Shown: positions 39,206-50,569, counted from the first letter of the stretch. The stretch: DNA of 64,000 nucleotides from Massilia mucilaginosa (GCF_011682145.1 NZ_WHJH01000002.1:245205-309204); one strand, 5' to 3'. The notes: generated by a model from the letters alone, not told the origin. Made by a program: numbers and translations.

Positions 39206-40486
39206 TCAGCGCGCCGGCGGGCGGGTCAGCTTGACGACCTTGATCGCCTGGTTTTGCACCTGGATGACTTCGATCGCCACGTTGCCGATTTTCAGGCTGA
39301 TCGGGCCCTCGGGAATTTCCTGCAATTGCTCCAGCATGAGTCCGTTGACGGTCTTGGGGCCGTCCAGCGGAAACGCCAGCCCCAGGCGTTTATTGATCTC
39401 GCGCAGGGGCGCCGTGCCTTGCAATAAACATTCGCCGCGCGCATCCCAGCCGACATTGTCGCCGGGGGCCGTACCGGGCGCCGAGGTGGTGAAGTCGCCG
39501 ATCATTTCCTCGATGATATCGTCGAGTGTGACCAGGCCCTGCACTTCGCCGTACTCGTCGACGATGATGCCGAGGCGTTCTTTGTTTTCTTGAAAATATT
39601 GTAGCTGAGTAAAGACGCTGGTGTCCTGCGGAATGAAGTACGGTGTTGTAAGGAGTCCACGGAAATGGCCGATGGTCAGTTCGTCTTCCTCGTTGAGCAG
39701 GGCGATCGCATGGCGCACGTGCAGGATGCCGATGATGTGGTTGATCTCGCCTTCATACACCGGCAGCTTGTTGTGATAGCAGCGGGTCAGCTGGGCCTTG
39801 AGCTCGGCGACCGGCACGGCCAGGTTGAGCGCCTCGATCTGGGCGCGCGGGGTCATGATGTCTTCGATCGAGGTGGTGTCCAGGTCGAACAGGTTGAGCA
39901 GGATGCTTTTATGCTTTTGTGGAATGAAATTGCCGCCTTCGAGCACGATGGCGCGCAATTCGTCGGGCGAGACGCGGTTCTGGGCGGCGCTGTCGGCCGG
40001 CTTGACGCGCAAAATGGTGAGGAACAGGCGCACAAACAGGTTGACGAACCAGATCAGCGGCTTGGCCACCGCCATCAGCGGTTTCAGCAGGGTACTGGCG
40101 ATCAGGGAGATGGTTTCGGGATAGGTGGCGCCGATGAACTTGGGCGCGATTTCGGCGAACACAATCAGCACGAACACCAGCAGCGCGATGGCGATCACGA
40201 TCACGCTCTCTTCATAGCCGAACAGCACAATCGCAATCGCGGTCGCCAGCACCGTCGCCATGGCGTTGACCAGGGTATTGGCGATCAGGATCAGCGAGAG
40301 CAGCTTGTCGGTGCGCTCCAGCAGCCACAAGGTGGTGAGGGCGCCGCGATGGCCGCGCTTGGCCAGGCTGCGCAGGCGAAATTTGTTGGCGGCCATGAGC
40401 GCCGTTTCCGCCATGGCGAAAAAGGCCGAACACAGGATCAGGAAGACCAGCGCGGCGACAAGCACCCAGGGTGACACGGTATCCAA
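39206..40486 (-). CDS. HlyC/CorC family membrane protein with CBS domains
   Basis: The 426-residue protein has an N-terminal DUF21/CNNM membrane domain (about residues 1-190, with AMAETALMAANKFRLRSLA and FAEIAPKFIGATYPE), two CBS domains (TPRAQIEALNLAVP onwards) and a C-terminal CorC/HlyC domain. Relatives are linked to magnesium and cobalt homeostasis; that role is inferred. A 7-bp hairpin (GACAGTC/GACTGTC, 39184-39205) directly follows the stop but lacks a T-tract. Confidence 0.88.
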   Translation of the reverse strand: MDTVSPWVLVAALVFLILCSAFFAMAETALMAANKFRLRSLAKRGHRGALTTLWLLERTDKLLSLILIANTLVNAMATVLATAIAIVLFGYEESVIVIAIALLVFVLIVFAEIAPKFIGATYPETISLIASTLLKPLMAVAKPLIWFVNLFVRLFLTILRVKPADSAAQNRVSPDELRAIVLEGGNFIPQKHKSILLNLFDLDTTSIEDIMTPRAQIEALNLAVPVAELKAQLTRCYHNKLPVYEGEINHIIGILHVRHAIALLNEEDELTIGHFRGLLTTPYFIPQDTSVFTQLQYFQENKERLGIIVDEYGEVQGLVTLDDIIEEMIGDFTTSAPGTAPGDNVGWDARGECLLQGTAPLREINKRLGLAFPLDGPKTVNGLMLEQLQEIPEGPISLKIGNVAIEVIQVQNQAIKVVKLTRPPAR

Positions 40487-40673
40487 GGGTCAGCGTGCGG
40501 CAGTGGTAGAAGAGCAGGGGAGCATCTTGAGTGGGCCAAGCCCAGAATGGTGGGTCGCCGCAACGGCAACCGCAGAGCTGCTGATTTTAAGTCAAGGTCC
40601 GTTTCCGTGCAAGTTTGACCAGAGTTATGTGCGCCACGTAGTGCGTCACGTAGTGCGGCAACTTTTCATGACC

Positions 40674-41234
40674 TCAGCCGTTCCACCAGTGCGAGGTCGT
40701 CCCCGCGCCCGGCAGGCGCGCCTGCACCGCCTTGTGGATGATGCCTGCTGCCACCGCCTGCGTGGCGTCGTAGATGCGCGCGTTGCCGAACAGATTGGTA
40801 CGGATATCATCCTGCACCCCGGCCGCCCTGGTTGCTTCCTCGAAAATGCAGGCATAGCGCTCGGCATCGAAATCGAGGCAGTCGCGCCACTCGCTCACGC
40901 GCGAATGATCGGCCGCGACCAGGCTACCGAAGCCCCAGTGCAGTGGATGGACCAGGAAGCGCGTGCCCGGACATGCATAGCGCTTGCCGCCGGCGAGGAA
41001 AATCACCACGCCGACCGATTCGACGCTGCCGATATTGTGGGTGGTCAGCGGCAGGGGCAGCGACTTGAGGAAGAAGTACAGCGCGAAGCCGGCGGTCATG
41101 TTGCCGCCTTCGGTCGACATGTGCAGCTCGATCTCGCTGGCGCCGCTTTGCAGCGCTTGCAGGCAGAGGTTGCGGACGCTGCACACCGCGCTGTGATTGA
41201 TCGGGCCGATAAAGTGAACGATGTGCAGTGACAT
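40674..41234 (-). CDS. ClpP-like serine protease family protein
   Basis: A 186-residue ClpP/crotonase-fold protein. The likely catalytic serine is in NIGSVESVGVVIFLAGGKR and the histidine in FLVHPLHWGFGSL, matching the positions in ClpP, but the rest is divergent and no ClpX or ClpA gene is nearby. The N-terminus resembles HFIGPINHSAVCSV-type ClpP paralogues. It may be a stand-alone protease with a specialised substrate. Confidence 0.75.
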   Translation of the reverse strand: MSLHIVHFIGPINHSAVCSVRNLCLQALQSGASEIELHMSTEGGNMTAGFALYFFLKSLPLPLTTHNIGSVESVGVVIFLAGGKRYACPGTRFLVHPLHWGFGSLVAADHSRVSEWRDCLDFDAERYACIFEEATRAAGVQDDIRTNLFGNARIYDATQAVAAGIIHKAVQARLPGAGTTSHWWNG

Positions 41235-41301
41235 TTTCTCTCCTGGAGCTTTCTGCCCAAGAATAGCAAGTTTTTGCCGGCTGCACGGTTCTGTTCGACG
41301 T

Positions 41302-41655
41302 TCAGCTGCCCCGGTAAGTCGAATACGACCACGGCGTCACCACCAGCGGCACATGATAATTCTGGGTCGGATCGGCGATGCCGAAGGCCAGGGTCACCTG
41401 GTCGATGAAGCGCGGTTCCGGCAGCGTCACGCCCTGGGCGGCAAAATAGTCGCCGGCGGCAAACACCAGTTCGTAGCGCCCGGCCAGCATGGCATCGCCT
41501 TCGAGCAGGGGCGTGTCGATCCTGCCGTCGCGGTTGGTGGTGACGGTCTTGATCAGGGTGCGCGCGCCGGGCGTGACCGCGTACAGTTCGACTACCACGC
41601 CGTTCCCGGGTTTGCCTTGCGTCGTGTCAAGCACGTGCGTACTAAGTTTTCCCAT
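41302..41655 (-). CDS. uraH: 5-hydroxyisourate hydrolase
   Basis: This transthyretin-related enzyme converts 5-hydroxyisourate, the product of urate oxidase, to OHCU. The ATG at 41655 is supported by AGGAAGG three bases upstream and gives 117 residues. The active-site signatures are LSTHVLDTTQGKPG (His), NRDGRID (Arg) and the C-terminal NYHVPLVVTPWSYSTYRGS. It is divergent from puuE, sharing a 121-base regulatory region. Confidence 0.95.
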   Translation of the reverse strand: MGKLSTHVLDTTQGKPGNGVVVELYAVTPGARTLIKTVTTNRDGRIDTPLLEGDAMLAGRYELVFAAGDYFAAQGVTLPEPRFIDQVTLAFGIADPTQNYHVPLVVTPWSYSTYRGS

Positions 41656-41664
41656 AATCCTTCC

Positions 41665-41732
41665 TATATGATCAAAATGAGGCATGTTATCCGGCTGATC
41701 ATATACCGGCATGCGAACGCCACTATATGATG
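41665..41732. promoter_or_regulatory. shared uraH-puuE control region with repeated half-sites
   Basis: TATATGATC (41665-41673) and GATCATATA (41697-41705) form perfect inverted 9-bp arms 23 bases apart. A third partial copy, TATATGATG, lies at 41724-41732. All three sit in the divergent intergenic region, as expected for a transcription regulator of purine catabolism. The regulator is not identified. Confidence 0.5.
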
Positions 41733-41776
41733 GGGACTATACCCTCCATGCACCTGTTTCCATCCCGAGCCTGCCC

Positions 41777-42709
41777 ATGACGACTTACGACAACTATCCA
41801 CGCGACCTGACCGGCTACGGGCGCACGCCGCCCCATCCGCAATGGCCGGGCCAGGCGCGGGTGGCGCTGCAATTCGTGCTCAACTACGAAGAGGGCGGCG
41901 AAAACAATGTGCTGCATGGCGACGCCGCCTCCGAAACCTTTCTGTCCGAAATCATCGGCGCCGCGGCCTTTCCCATGCGCCACATGAGCATGGAATCGCT
42001 CTACGAATACGGTTCGCGCGCCGGCTTGTGGCGCCTGCTGCGCATGTTTGAAGAGCGCAAGCTGCCGCTGACCGTGTTCGGCGTGGCCATGGCGCTCAAG
42101 CGCAACCCGGAGGCGGTGGCCGCGTTCGGGCAACTCGGCCACGAAATCGCCTGCCACGGCCTGAAGTGGATCTCCTACCAGAACGTGGACGAAGCGACCG
42201 AACGCGCCCACATGGCTGAAGCGGTGCGGATCATGCGCGAACTGACCGGGTCCGCCCCGCTGGGCTGGTACACCGGGCGCGACTCGCCCAACACGCGCCG
42301 CCTGGTGGTCGAGCATGGCGGCTTTGCCTACGACGCCGACCACTACGGCGACGACCTGCCGTTCTGGCAGCGGGTCGAGCACGCGGGCGGCGTCACGCCG
42401 CACCTGGTGGTACCGTACACGCTCGACACCAACGACATGCGCTTCGCCGCCATGCAGGGTTTCAACTCGGGCACCCAGTTCTTCGATTATCTGAAAGACG
42501 CCTTCGACGTGCTGTATGCGGAGGGCGATCCGGATGGCCTGAACCAGCCGAAAATGCTCTCCATCGGCCTGCATTGCCGCATCGTGGGCCGTCCGGGGCG
42601 GGCGGCGGCGCTGGCGCGCTTTCTCGATTACGTGCAAAGTCACGACAAGGTCTGGATCACGCGCCGCATCGATATTGCCGAACACTGGAAGGCGGCCCAC
42701 CCTTACTAG
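41777..42709 (+). CDS. puuE: allantoinase PuuE (polysaccharide deacetylase fold)
   Basis: PuuE hydrolyses allantoin to allantoate using a metal-independent NodB-like fold. The start [15 protein letters not shown] gives 310 residues, the usual length. Family motifs seen are [27 protein letters not shown] and [15 protein letters not shown]. It may share control with uraH and lies upstream of xdhA. Confidence 0.94.
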   Translation: MTTYDNYPRDLTGYGRTPPHPQWPGQARVALQFVLNYEEGGENNVLHGDAASETFLSEIIGAAAFPMRHMSMESLYEYGSRAGLWRLLRMFEERKLPLTVFGVAMALKRNPEAVAAFGQLGHEIACHGLKWISYQNVDEATERAHMAEAVRIMRELTGSAPLGWYTGRDSPNTRRLVVEHGGFAYDADHYGDDLPFWQRVEHAGGVTPHLVVPYTLDTNDMRFAAMQGFNSGTQFFDYLKDAFDVLYAEGDPDGLNQPKMLSIGLHCRIVGRPGRAAALARFLDYVQSHDKVWITRRIDIAEHWKAAHPY

Positions 42710-42730
42710 TGCTTTTTGCTGATAAGCCAC

Positions 42731-42756
42731 ATCTGCAAATAGATATAATTGCGGAT
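42731..42756 (+). promoter_or_regulatory. xdhA -10 box inside an inverted repeat
   Basis: A TATAAT at 42744-42749 lies about 50 bases before the xdhA start. It is enclosed by ATCTGCAA (42731-42738) and TTGCGGAT (42749-42756), inverted arms matching at seven of eight positions. No good -35 was seen, which fits an activator- or repressor-controlled promoter. Confidence 0.45.
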
Positions 42757-42801
42757 GCCATGGGTGTTAACCTTGCATACTGGGATAAAGCCGAGGCAAG
42801 A

Positions 42802-44271
<1,470 letters not shown>

Positions 44272-44281
44272 GGAGAACACC

Positions 44282-46618
44282 ATGAACGACGCAGCTACCC
44301 CAGCGCTCAAAGCGGCGGCGTGGACCGGCGTGGGCGTCTCGCGCGCGCACGAATCGGCTGCGCTGCACGTGCTCGGCCAGGCCACCTACACCGACGACAT
44401 TCCGGAAGTGCAGGGCACCCTGCACGCGGCGCTTGGCTTGTCTTCCAAGGCGCACGCCAGGATCACCGCCATCGACCTCGATGCCGTGCGCGCCAGCGCC
44501 GGCGTGGTGGCCGTGCTGACGGTGGCCGACATCCCCGGCACCAACGACTGCGGCCCGATCATCCACGACGACCCGATCCTGGCCGATGGCCTGGTCATGT
44601 ACGTCGGCCAGCCGATCTTCATCGTCGTCGCCGACACCCACGACCATGCACGGCGCGCCGCGCGCCTGGGCCACGTCACCTACGAAGAACTGCCCGCGAT
44701 CCTCACGCCGCAAGCGGCGCGCGCCGCGCAATCGTACGTGCTGCCGCCGATGCGCCTGGCCCGTGGCGACTACCAGTCCGCCTTCGAGAAGGCGCCGCGC
44801 TCGGTCAAGGGCGAACTGTATGTGGGCGGGCAGGAGCAGTTCTACCTGGAAGGGCAGATTTCGTACGCCATTCCAAAAGAAGACAAGGGCATGCTGGTGC
44901 TCTGCTCGACCCAGCACCCGAGCGAAATGCAGCACGTGGTGGCGCATGCGCTCGGCCTGCACTCGCATAACATCGTCGTCGAATGCCGCCGCATGGGCGG
45001 TGGTTTCGGCGGCAAGGAGTCGCAATCGGCGCTGTGGGCGGCCGCCTCGGCCATCGCCGCGTCCAGACTCAAACGCCCGGTCAAGCTGCGCGCCGACCGC
45101 GACGACGACATGCTCGTCACCGGCAAGCGCCACTGCTTCCATTACGAATACGAAGTCGGCTACGACGACGACGGCCGCATCGTCGCCGCCAAGGTCGACA
45201 TGGTCACCCGCGCCGGCTATTCGGCCGACCTGTCGGGGCCTGTGGCCACGCGCGCGGTCTGCCATTTCGACAACACCTACTATTTGTCCGACGTCGACAT
45301 CCGTGCCGCCTGCGGCAAGACCAACACGCAATCGAATACCGCCTTCCGCGGCTTCGGCGGCCCGCAGGGCGCGATCGCCATCGAATACGTGATCGACGAC
45401 ATCGCGCGCGCGCTCGGACGCGATGCGCTCGATATCCGGCGCCTCAACTTCTACGGCCGCGACGATCGCAACGTCACGCCGTACGGCCAGGTGGTGGTCG
45501 ACAACGTGATCCACGCGCTGTCCGCCGAACTGGAACAGACCAGCGAGTACCGCGCCCGCCGCGCGGCAATCAACGCTTTCAACGACGCCAGCCCGGTGCT
45601 CAAGAAAGGCCTGGCGCTCACGCCCGTCAAATTCGGCATCGCTTTCAACGTCACGCACCTGAACCAGGCCGGCGCGCTGGTGCACGTGTACGTCGATGGC
45701 TCGATCATCGTCAACCACGGCGGCACCGAAATGGGGCAGGGCATCAACACCAAGGTCATGCAGGTTGTCGCGCATGAACTGGGCGTGGACATCGTCAACG
45801 TGCGCGCCACCGCCACCGACACCAGCAAGGTCTCGAACACCTCGGCCACGGCCGCATCGACCGGCGCCGACTTGAACGGCAAGGCGGCCCAGGACGCGGC
45901 ACGCCAGATCCGCGAGCGCCTGGCCGACTACGCGGTCAAGCTGTATGGCGGCGCGGCGGGCGAGGTGGTGTTCGCTGGCGACACGGTGTACGTCAACGGC
46001 CATGAAGTCGCCTTCCCGGTGCTGGTGCAAAAAGCCTACCTGGCGCGCGTGCAGCTGTGGTCCGACGGCTTTTACGCCACGCCCGGCCTGCACTGGGACC
46101 CGAAAACCATGAACGGCCGGCCGTTCTCGTACTACGCCTACGGCGCCGCCGTGGCCGAAGTGGTGGTCGATACGCTCACCGGCGAATGGAAGCTGCTGCG
46201 CGCCGACGCGCTGTACGATGCCGGCAAATCGCTCAACCCGGCCATCGACATCGGCCAGGTCGAAGGCGCCTTCATCCAGGGCATGGGCTGGCTCACCACC
46301 GAAGAACTGTGGTGGAACCCGGCCGGCAAACTCATGACGCACGCACCGTCGACTTACAAGATCCCGGGCGTATCCGATTGCCCGGAAGACTTCCGCGTGC
46401 GCCTGTTCGATAACCGCAACGTCGAAGACAGCATCCACCGCTCCAAGGCTGTGGGCGAGCCGCCGCTGCTGCTGCCGTTCTCGGTGTTTTTCGCCATCCG
46501 CGATGCGATTTCCAGCGTCGGCGGGCACAAGATCCAGCCGCCGCTGAACGCGCCGGCCACCAGCGAAGAAATCCTCAAATCCATTTCCGCTGTCGAAGCG
46601 GCGCTCAAGGCGGCGTGA
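44282..46618 (+). CDS. xdhB: xanthine dehydrogenase large (molybdopterin) subunit
   Basis: XdhB binds the molybdenum cofactor and is the site of purine hydroxylation. The 778 residues include the MoCo and substrate motifs VGGQEQFYLEGQ, RMGGGFGGKESQ, NTAFRGFGGPQG and NHGGTEMGQGINTK, and the catalytic glutamate region GEPPLLLPFSVF. The ATG has AGGAGA nine bases upstream. Its TGA overlaps the xdhC ATG by one base. Confidence 0.97.
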   Translation: MNDAATPALKAAAWTGVGVSRAHESAALHVLGQATYTDDIPEVQGTLHAALGLSSKAHARITAIDLDAVRASAGVVAVLTVADIPGTNDCGPIIHDDPILADGLVMYVGQPIFIVVADTHDHARRAARLGHVTYEELPAILTPQAARAAQSYVLPPMRLARGDYQSAFEKAPRSVKGELYVGGQEQFYLEGQISYAIPKEDKGMLVLCSTQHPSEMQHVVAHALGLHSHNIVVECRRMGGGFGGKESQSALWAAASAIAASRLKRPVKLRADRDDDMLVTGKRHCFHYEYEVGYDDDGRIVAAKVDMVTRAGYSADLSGPVATRAVCHFDNTYYLSDVDIRAACGKTNTQSNTAFRGFGGPQGAIAIEYVIDDIARALGRDALDIRRLNFYGRDDRNVTPYGQVVVDNVIHALSAELEQTSEYRARRAAINAFNDASPVLKKGLALTPVKFGIAFNVTHLNQAGALVHVYVDGSIIVNHGGTEMGQGINTKVMQVVAHELGVDIVNVRATATDTSKVSNTSATAASTGADLNGKAAQDAARQIRERLADYAVKLYGGAAGEVVFAGDTVYVNGHEVAFPVLVQKAYLARVQLWSDGFYATPGLHWDPKTMNGRPFSYYAYGAAVAEVVVDTLTGEWKLLRADALYDAGKSLNPAIDIGQVEGAFIQGMGWLTTEELWWNPAGKLMTHAPSTYKIPGVSDCPEDFRVRLFDNRNVEDSIHRSKAVGEPPLLLPFSVFFAIRDAISSVGGHKIQPPLNAPATSEEILKSISAVEAALKAA

Positions 46619-47631
46619 TGGACGACTGGCTCAGCGCCGCCGGTCCCGCCATTCTGGTGACCGTGGCCATCGTCGAAGGCTCCGGCCCGCGCGAATGCGG
46701 CGCCAAAATGCTGGTCGACGCGACCCGTGTGGTCGACACCATCGGCGGCGGCCATCTGGAACACCGCGCCATCGAGACCGCGCGCGCCATGCTGAAGGGT
46801 GGCCGCGCGCGCCACTTCGAACGCTATGCGCTCGGCCCGAGCCTGGGCCAGTGCTGCGGCGGGGTGGTGCACCTCTCGTTCGAGCTGTTCGATGCGGCGC
46901 AGGCGGCGTTGCTCGGCCAGCGCCGCCAGGATGACAGCTGGCGCGTGATCGCCATCGACGGCGCGCCGGAGACCGCGCTGTTCGACGGCGACGGGCGTAA
47001 GCTGGCAGGCGCGCATCCGCCGGTATTCGCGCGCGACCGCGGCGCCTACGTCATGCAGGAACCGGACGGGCGGCGCTGGCTGGTCGACCCGGTAATCGCG
47101 CCGCGCGCGCATCTGGTGCTGTTCGGCGCCGGTCACGTGGGCACGGCCATCGTGCGCGCACTGGCGCACCTGCCATGCACCGTCACCTGGGTCGATGAGC
47201 GCGACGACATGTTCCCCCGGCAGGTGCCGGAAAACGTGACCGTGGAGGCGACCGACGTGCCGGAAGCGCTGGTGGCGGCCGCGCCGGCCAATGCCAGCTA
47301 CCTCGTCATGACCCACAGCCACGCGCTCGACCAGCGCCTGACGGAGGCGATCATGGCGCGGCCTGACGTGGGCTGGTTCGGCCTGATCGGATCGAAAACC
47401 AAGCGCCGCCAGTTCGAACACCGCCTGCTTGCGCGCGGCGTGGACGCGGCGCGGATCGATACAATGGTCTGCCCGATCGGGCTGGCCGGCATCACCAACA
47501 AAGCGCCGGCGGTGATCGCCGCTTCTGTCTGCGCGCAATTACTGACCGTGTGGGAAGCCATGCAACAGACGCCCAGCGCGTTCAAGCGCATCATGGCAAT
47601 ACCGTCGGCCGCAATCACCGAAAGAATCTGA
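46618..47631 (+). CDS. xdhC: xanthine dehydrogenase accessory protein XdhC
   Basis: XdhC binds sulfurated molybdenum cofactor and inserts it into XdhB. The 337-residue protein has the family's N-terminal domain (VTVAIVEGSGPRECGAKML) and C-terminal Rossmann domain (HLVLFGAGHVGTAIVRAL, IGSKTKRRQFEHRL, CPIGLAGITNKAP). It overlaps xdhB and guaD by one base each, so the four genes probably form an operon. Confidence 0.94.
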   Translation: MDDWLSAAGPAILVTVAIVEGSGPRECGAKMLVDATRVVDTIGGGHLEHRAIETARAMLKGGRARHFERYALGPSLGQCCGGVVHLSFELFDAAQAALLGQRRQDDSWRVIAIDGAPETALFDGDGRKLAGAHPPVFARDRGAYVMQEPDGRRWLVDPVIAPRAHLVLFGAGHVGTAIVRALAHLPCTVTWVDERDDMFPRQVPENVTVEATDVPEALVAAAPANASYLVMTHSHALDQRLTEAIMARPDVGWFGLIGSKTKRRQFEHRLLARGVDAARIDTMVCPIGLAGITNKAPAVIAASVCAQLLTVWEAMQQTPSAFKRIMAIPSAAITERI

Positions 47632-48950
47632 TGTCCATCGTACCAAGCACCGTGCAAGCCTACCGAGCCAGCTTGCTGCATTTTCACGCCGACCCGGCCT
47701 TCAGCAAGGATGCCTGCCTGTGGCACGAAGATGGCCTCTTGATCGTCGCCGACGGCAAAGTCCAGGCGGCCGGCGACTACGCGCAGCTGTTTGCAACGCT
47801 GCCGGACGGCGTGCGGGTGGTCGATTATCGCGGCAAGGTGATCATGCCGGGCTTTATCGACACCCACCTGCATTTCCCGCAGACCGACATGATCGCCTCG
47901 CCGGCGCCGGGCCTGCTGCCCTGGCTGGAAACCTATACTTTCCCGACCGAGCGCCAGTTCGGCGACCCGGCGCACGCGCGCGAAGTGGCCGACTTCTTCC
48001 TCGACGAGCTGCTGCGCTGCGGGACCACCACGGCCATGGTGTACTGCACCGTGCACCGCGAATCGGTCGACGCGTTCTTTGAAGCCAGCGCGGCACGCAA
48101 CCTGCGCATGGCGGCCGGGAAGGTGCTCATGGACCGCAACTGCCCCGAGTTCCTGCGCGATACCGCCGAGGGCGGGGTGCGCGACAGCGAGGACCTGATC
48201 AAGAAATGGCACAACAAGGGCCGCGCCATGTACGCGATCACCCCGCGCTTCGCGCCCACGTCCACCGAAGCGCAGCTGCGCTTGACGGGCGAGCTGGCGG
48301 CGGCGTATCCGGACACGTATATCCAGACCCACGTGTCGGAAAACGCGGACGAGTGCAGCTGGGTCAAGTCGCTGTTTCCGGACGCGCGCAGCTATCTGGA
48401 CGTGTACGACCACTATGGGCTGATGCGCGAGCGCGCCATGTTCGGCCACTGCATCTGGCTCGACGACGCCGACTTTGCGCGCATGGCCGAAACCGGGTCG
48501 GCGGCGGCGATCTGCCCGACCTCCAACTTCTTCCTCGGCAGCGGTTTGTTCGATTTTGAAAAGGCCGACGCGGCGCGGGTCTCGCTGTCGCTGGCGACCG
48601 ACGTGGGGGCGGGGACATCGTTCTCGATGTTGCAAACTATGAATGAAGCCTATAAAGTAGCGCGATTGAAAGGCAGCTACCTGCCGGCCGCGCGCATGTT
48701 TTACCTGGCGACGCTGGGCGCGGCGCGCAGCATGCAACTCGAAGGGACCATCGGCAGTTTCGTGGCGGGGGCGGAAGCCGATTTCATCGTGCTCGACCCG
48801 AAAGCGACGCCTTTGCTGGCGCGCCGCACGGAGCGTTGTAACAATCTCGAGGAACTGCTGTTCGCGCTGGCGCTGCTGGGCGACGACCGGTGCGTGGGTG
48901 CGACCTATGCGGCTGGCCGCAAGGTGCATGAGCGGGCCACAGACCTATAG
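47631..48950 (+). CDS. guaD: guanine deaminase
   Basis: GuaD is a zinc amidohydrolase converting guanine to xanthine, the substrate of the upstream XdhABC enzyme. The start MSIVPSTVQ overlaps the xdhC stop. The 439 residues show the metal motif PGFIDTHLHFPQTD, YIQTHVSENADE, MFGHCIWLDD and the final Asp in SLATDVGAGTSFSM. A REP-like repeat follows. Confidence 0.95.
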   Translation: MSIVPSTVQAYRASLLHFHADPAFSKDACLWHEDGLLIVADGKVQAAGDYAQLFATLPDGVRVVDYRGKVIMPGFIDTHLHFPQTDMIASPAPGLLPWLETYTFPTERQFGDPAHAREVADFFLDELLRCGTTTAMVYCTVHRESVDAFFEASAARNLRMAAGKVLMDRNCPEFLRDTAEGGVRDSEDLIKKWHNKGRAMYAITPRFAPTSTEAQLRLTGELAAAYPDTYIQTHVSENADECSWVKSLFPDARSYLDVYDHYGLMRERAMFGHCIWLDDADFARMAETGSAAAICPTSNFFLGSGLFDFEKADAARVSLSLATDVGAGTSFSMLQTMNEAYKVARLKGSYLPAARMFYLATLGAARSMQLEGTIGSFVAGAEADFIVLDPKATPLLARRTERCNNLEELLFALALLGDDRCVGATYAAGRKVHERATDL

Positions 48951-49030
48951 CCGTCGCCCCCGCGCAGGCGGGGGTCCATACCACCGATGCGCAGAGGTGC
49001 TATGGATCCCCGCCTGCGCGGGGACGACGG
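48951..49030. repeat. REP-like inverted repeat between guaD and the adenosine deaminase gene
   Basis: The arms 48951-48980 and 49001-49030 are inverted copies matching at 28 of 30 positions, with a 20-base spacer. The arm includes CCCCGCGCAGGCGGGG, itself partly palindromic, and the outer ends are CCGTCG and CGACGG. Similar elements are widely scattered in proteobacteria. It may also end the guaD transcript. Confidence 0.8.
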
Positions 49031-49060
49031 CGTTACTCAACGACTAGAGAAGAAGAACCC

Positions 49061-50560
49061 ATGATCCGAAAAACGAGCAGCCTGTTGATCGCCCTGGCCC
49101 TGGCCGCCAGCGCGTATGCCGCGCCACCGACCGCCACGTCCAAGGCCAACGAAGCGGCCACCGCGCGCCACCTGGCTGGCCTGATCGCCGGCGCCGAGCC
49201 GAAGCTGTCCGAACTGACCCTGTTCTTCTCGCAGATGCCCAAGGGCGCCGACCTGCACCACCATTACTCGGGTTCCGTCTACGCCGAACAATACGTCGAC
49301 TTCCTCGACAAGCAGGGCCTGTGCGTCAACAAGCAGACCTACCGCATCGAAACCGACAAGGCCGTCATCGCCGCCCAGCGCGCGCTGCCCGCTGGCGAGC
49401 GCACCTGCCTGTCGTCGGCCGAGGTGCTGGCCGACGACTTCACCTACCGCGAACTGCTGCAGCGCTGGTCGAGCAAGGACTTTTACAACCATGGCGCGAT
49501 CCAGCCGCCGCCGGACCGCCAGTTCTTCCAGACCTTCGGCTTCTTCGGCCCGGTCTCGAATGATAATTTCAACGAAGGCTTGCGGGAGCTGAAAAAGCGC
49601 GCCATCGCCGAAAACGTCGGCTACATCGAAACCATGTTCAAGCTCGCGCCGATGACCGGCAACAGCGACGCCGACACTGCCATGTGGAAGGCCGCCGACG
49701 ATGCCGCGCTCACCGCCGCCATGCGCGGCTGGATGGAAAAACTCGACAAGGACCCGGCCTTCAACAAGGGCCTGGAAGACTACGTCGCCCGCATCAAGAC
49801 CAACCACGAAAACATCGACGACGAGCAGTTCACGATGCGCTACCAGGCGTATGTACTGCGCCTGGTCAATCCGTCGCTGGTGTTCTCGTCGATGCTGGCC
49901 GGCTTCAAGGCCGCCAGCCAGAGCGACTTGATCGTCGGCGTCAATATCGTCGGCCAGGAAAGCCTGGCGCCGTCGATGCGCGATTATGAACTGCACATGA
50001 AGATGTTCCGCTTCCTGAAAACCCAGTATCCGAAAGTGAAGCTGTCGCTGCACGCGGGCGAGCTGGCGCTGGGCGACGTGCCGCCGGAAGGACTCAAGTT
50101 CCACATCGAGCAGGCCCTGAACGTGGCCGGCGCCGACCGGATCGGGCATGGCATCGACCTGGCGCACGAGTCGAATGCGATCGCGATCATGAAGACCATG
50201 CGCGAGAAGGATATTCCGGTCGAGATCAACCTGACCAGCAATGCCTTCATTTCCGGCATCCAGGGCGCCAATCACCCGGTGACCTTGTACCGCAAGTTCG
50301 GCGTGCCGTACGTGATTTCGACCGACGATTCGGGCGTCACGCGCCACAACCTGTCGCAGGAATACACGCTGTTCGCCAGCCGCTACCAGCCCTCGTACGC
50401 CGAAATCAAGAAGGTCTCGTACAACGGCGTGCGCTACGCCTTTTTGCCGCAGCAGGAAAAGCTGCGCCTGACGCGCCAGCTCGACGAGCGCTTTGCGCGC
50501 TTTGAAGCGCAGGTCGCATCCTGGCCTGCGGCCGCCAGCGCCAGGCCGCGCGCCCGCTGA
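49061..50560 (+). CDS. exported adenosine deaminase (ADGF-like)
   Basis: A 499-residue adenosine deaminase with a Sec signal peptide (MIRKTSSLLIALALAASAYA), so it should act in the periplasm or outside, unlike the cytosolic enzyme of about 340 residues. Metal and catalytic motifs are KGADLHHHYSGSVY, LSLHAGELALG, DRIGHGIDL and STDDSGVTRHNL. The extra length (about residues 75-190) recalls the extended secreted ADGF/ADA2 group. It would turn adenosine to inosine before uptake. Confidence 0.92.
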   Translation: MIRKTSSLLIALALAASAYAAPPTATSKANEAATARHLAGLIAGAEPKLSELTLFFSQMPKGADLHHHYSGSVYAEQYVDFLDKQGLCVNKQTYRIETDKAVIAAQRALPAGERTCLSSAEVLADDFTYRELLQRWSSKDFYNHGAIQPPPDRQFFQTFGFFGPVSNDNFNEGLRELKKRAIAENVGYIETMFKLAPMTGNSDADTAMWKAADDAALTAAMRGWMEKLDKDPAFNKGLEDYVARIKTNHENIDDEQFTMRYQAYVLRLVNPSLVFSSMLAGFKAASQSDLIVGVNIVGQESLAPSMRDYELHMKMFRFLKTQYPKVKLSLHAGELALGDVPPEGLKFHIEQALNVAGADRIGHGIDLAHESNAIAIMKTMREKDIPVEINLTSNAFISGIQGANHPVTLYRKFGVPYVISTDDSGVTRHNLSQEYTLFASRYQPSYAEIKKVSYNGVRYAFLPQQEKLRLTRQLDERFARFEAQVASWPAAASARPRAR

Positions 50561-50569
50561 GCTGTCTCC

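Noticed and set aside
40630..40662. Short direct repeat CACGTAGTGCG
   Set aside because: Two copies of 11 bases only, with no link to a gene or known element.
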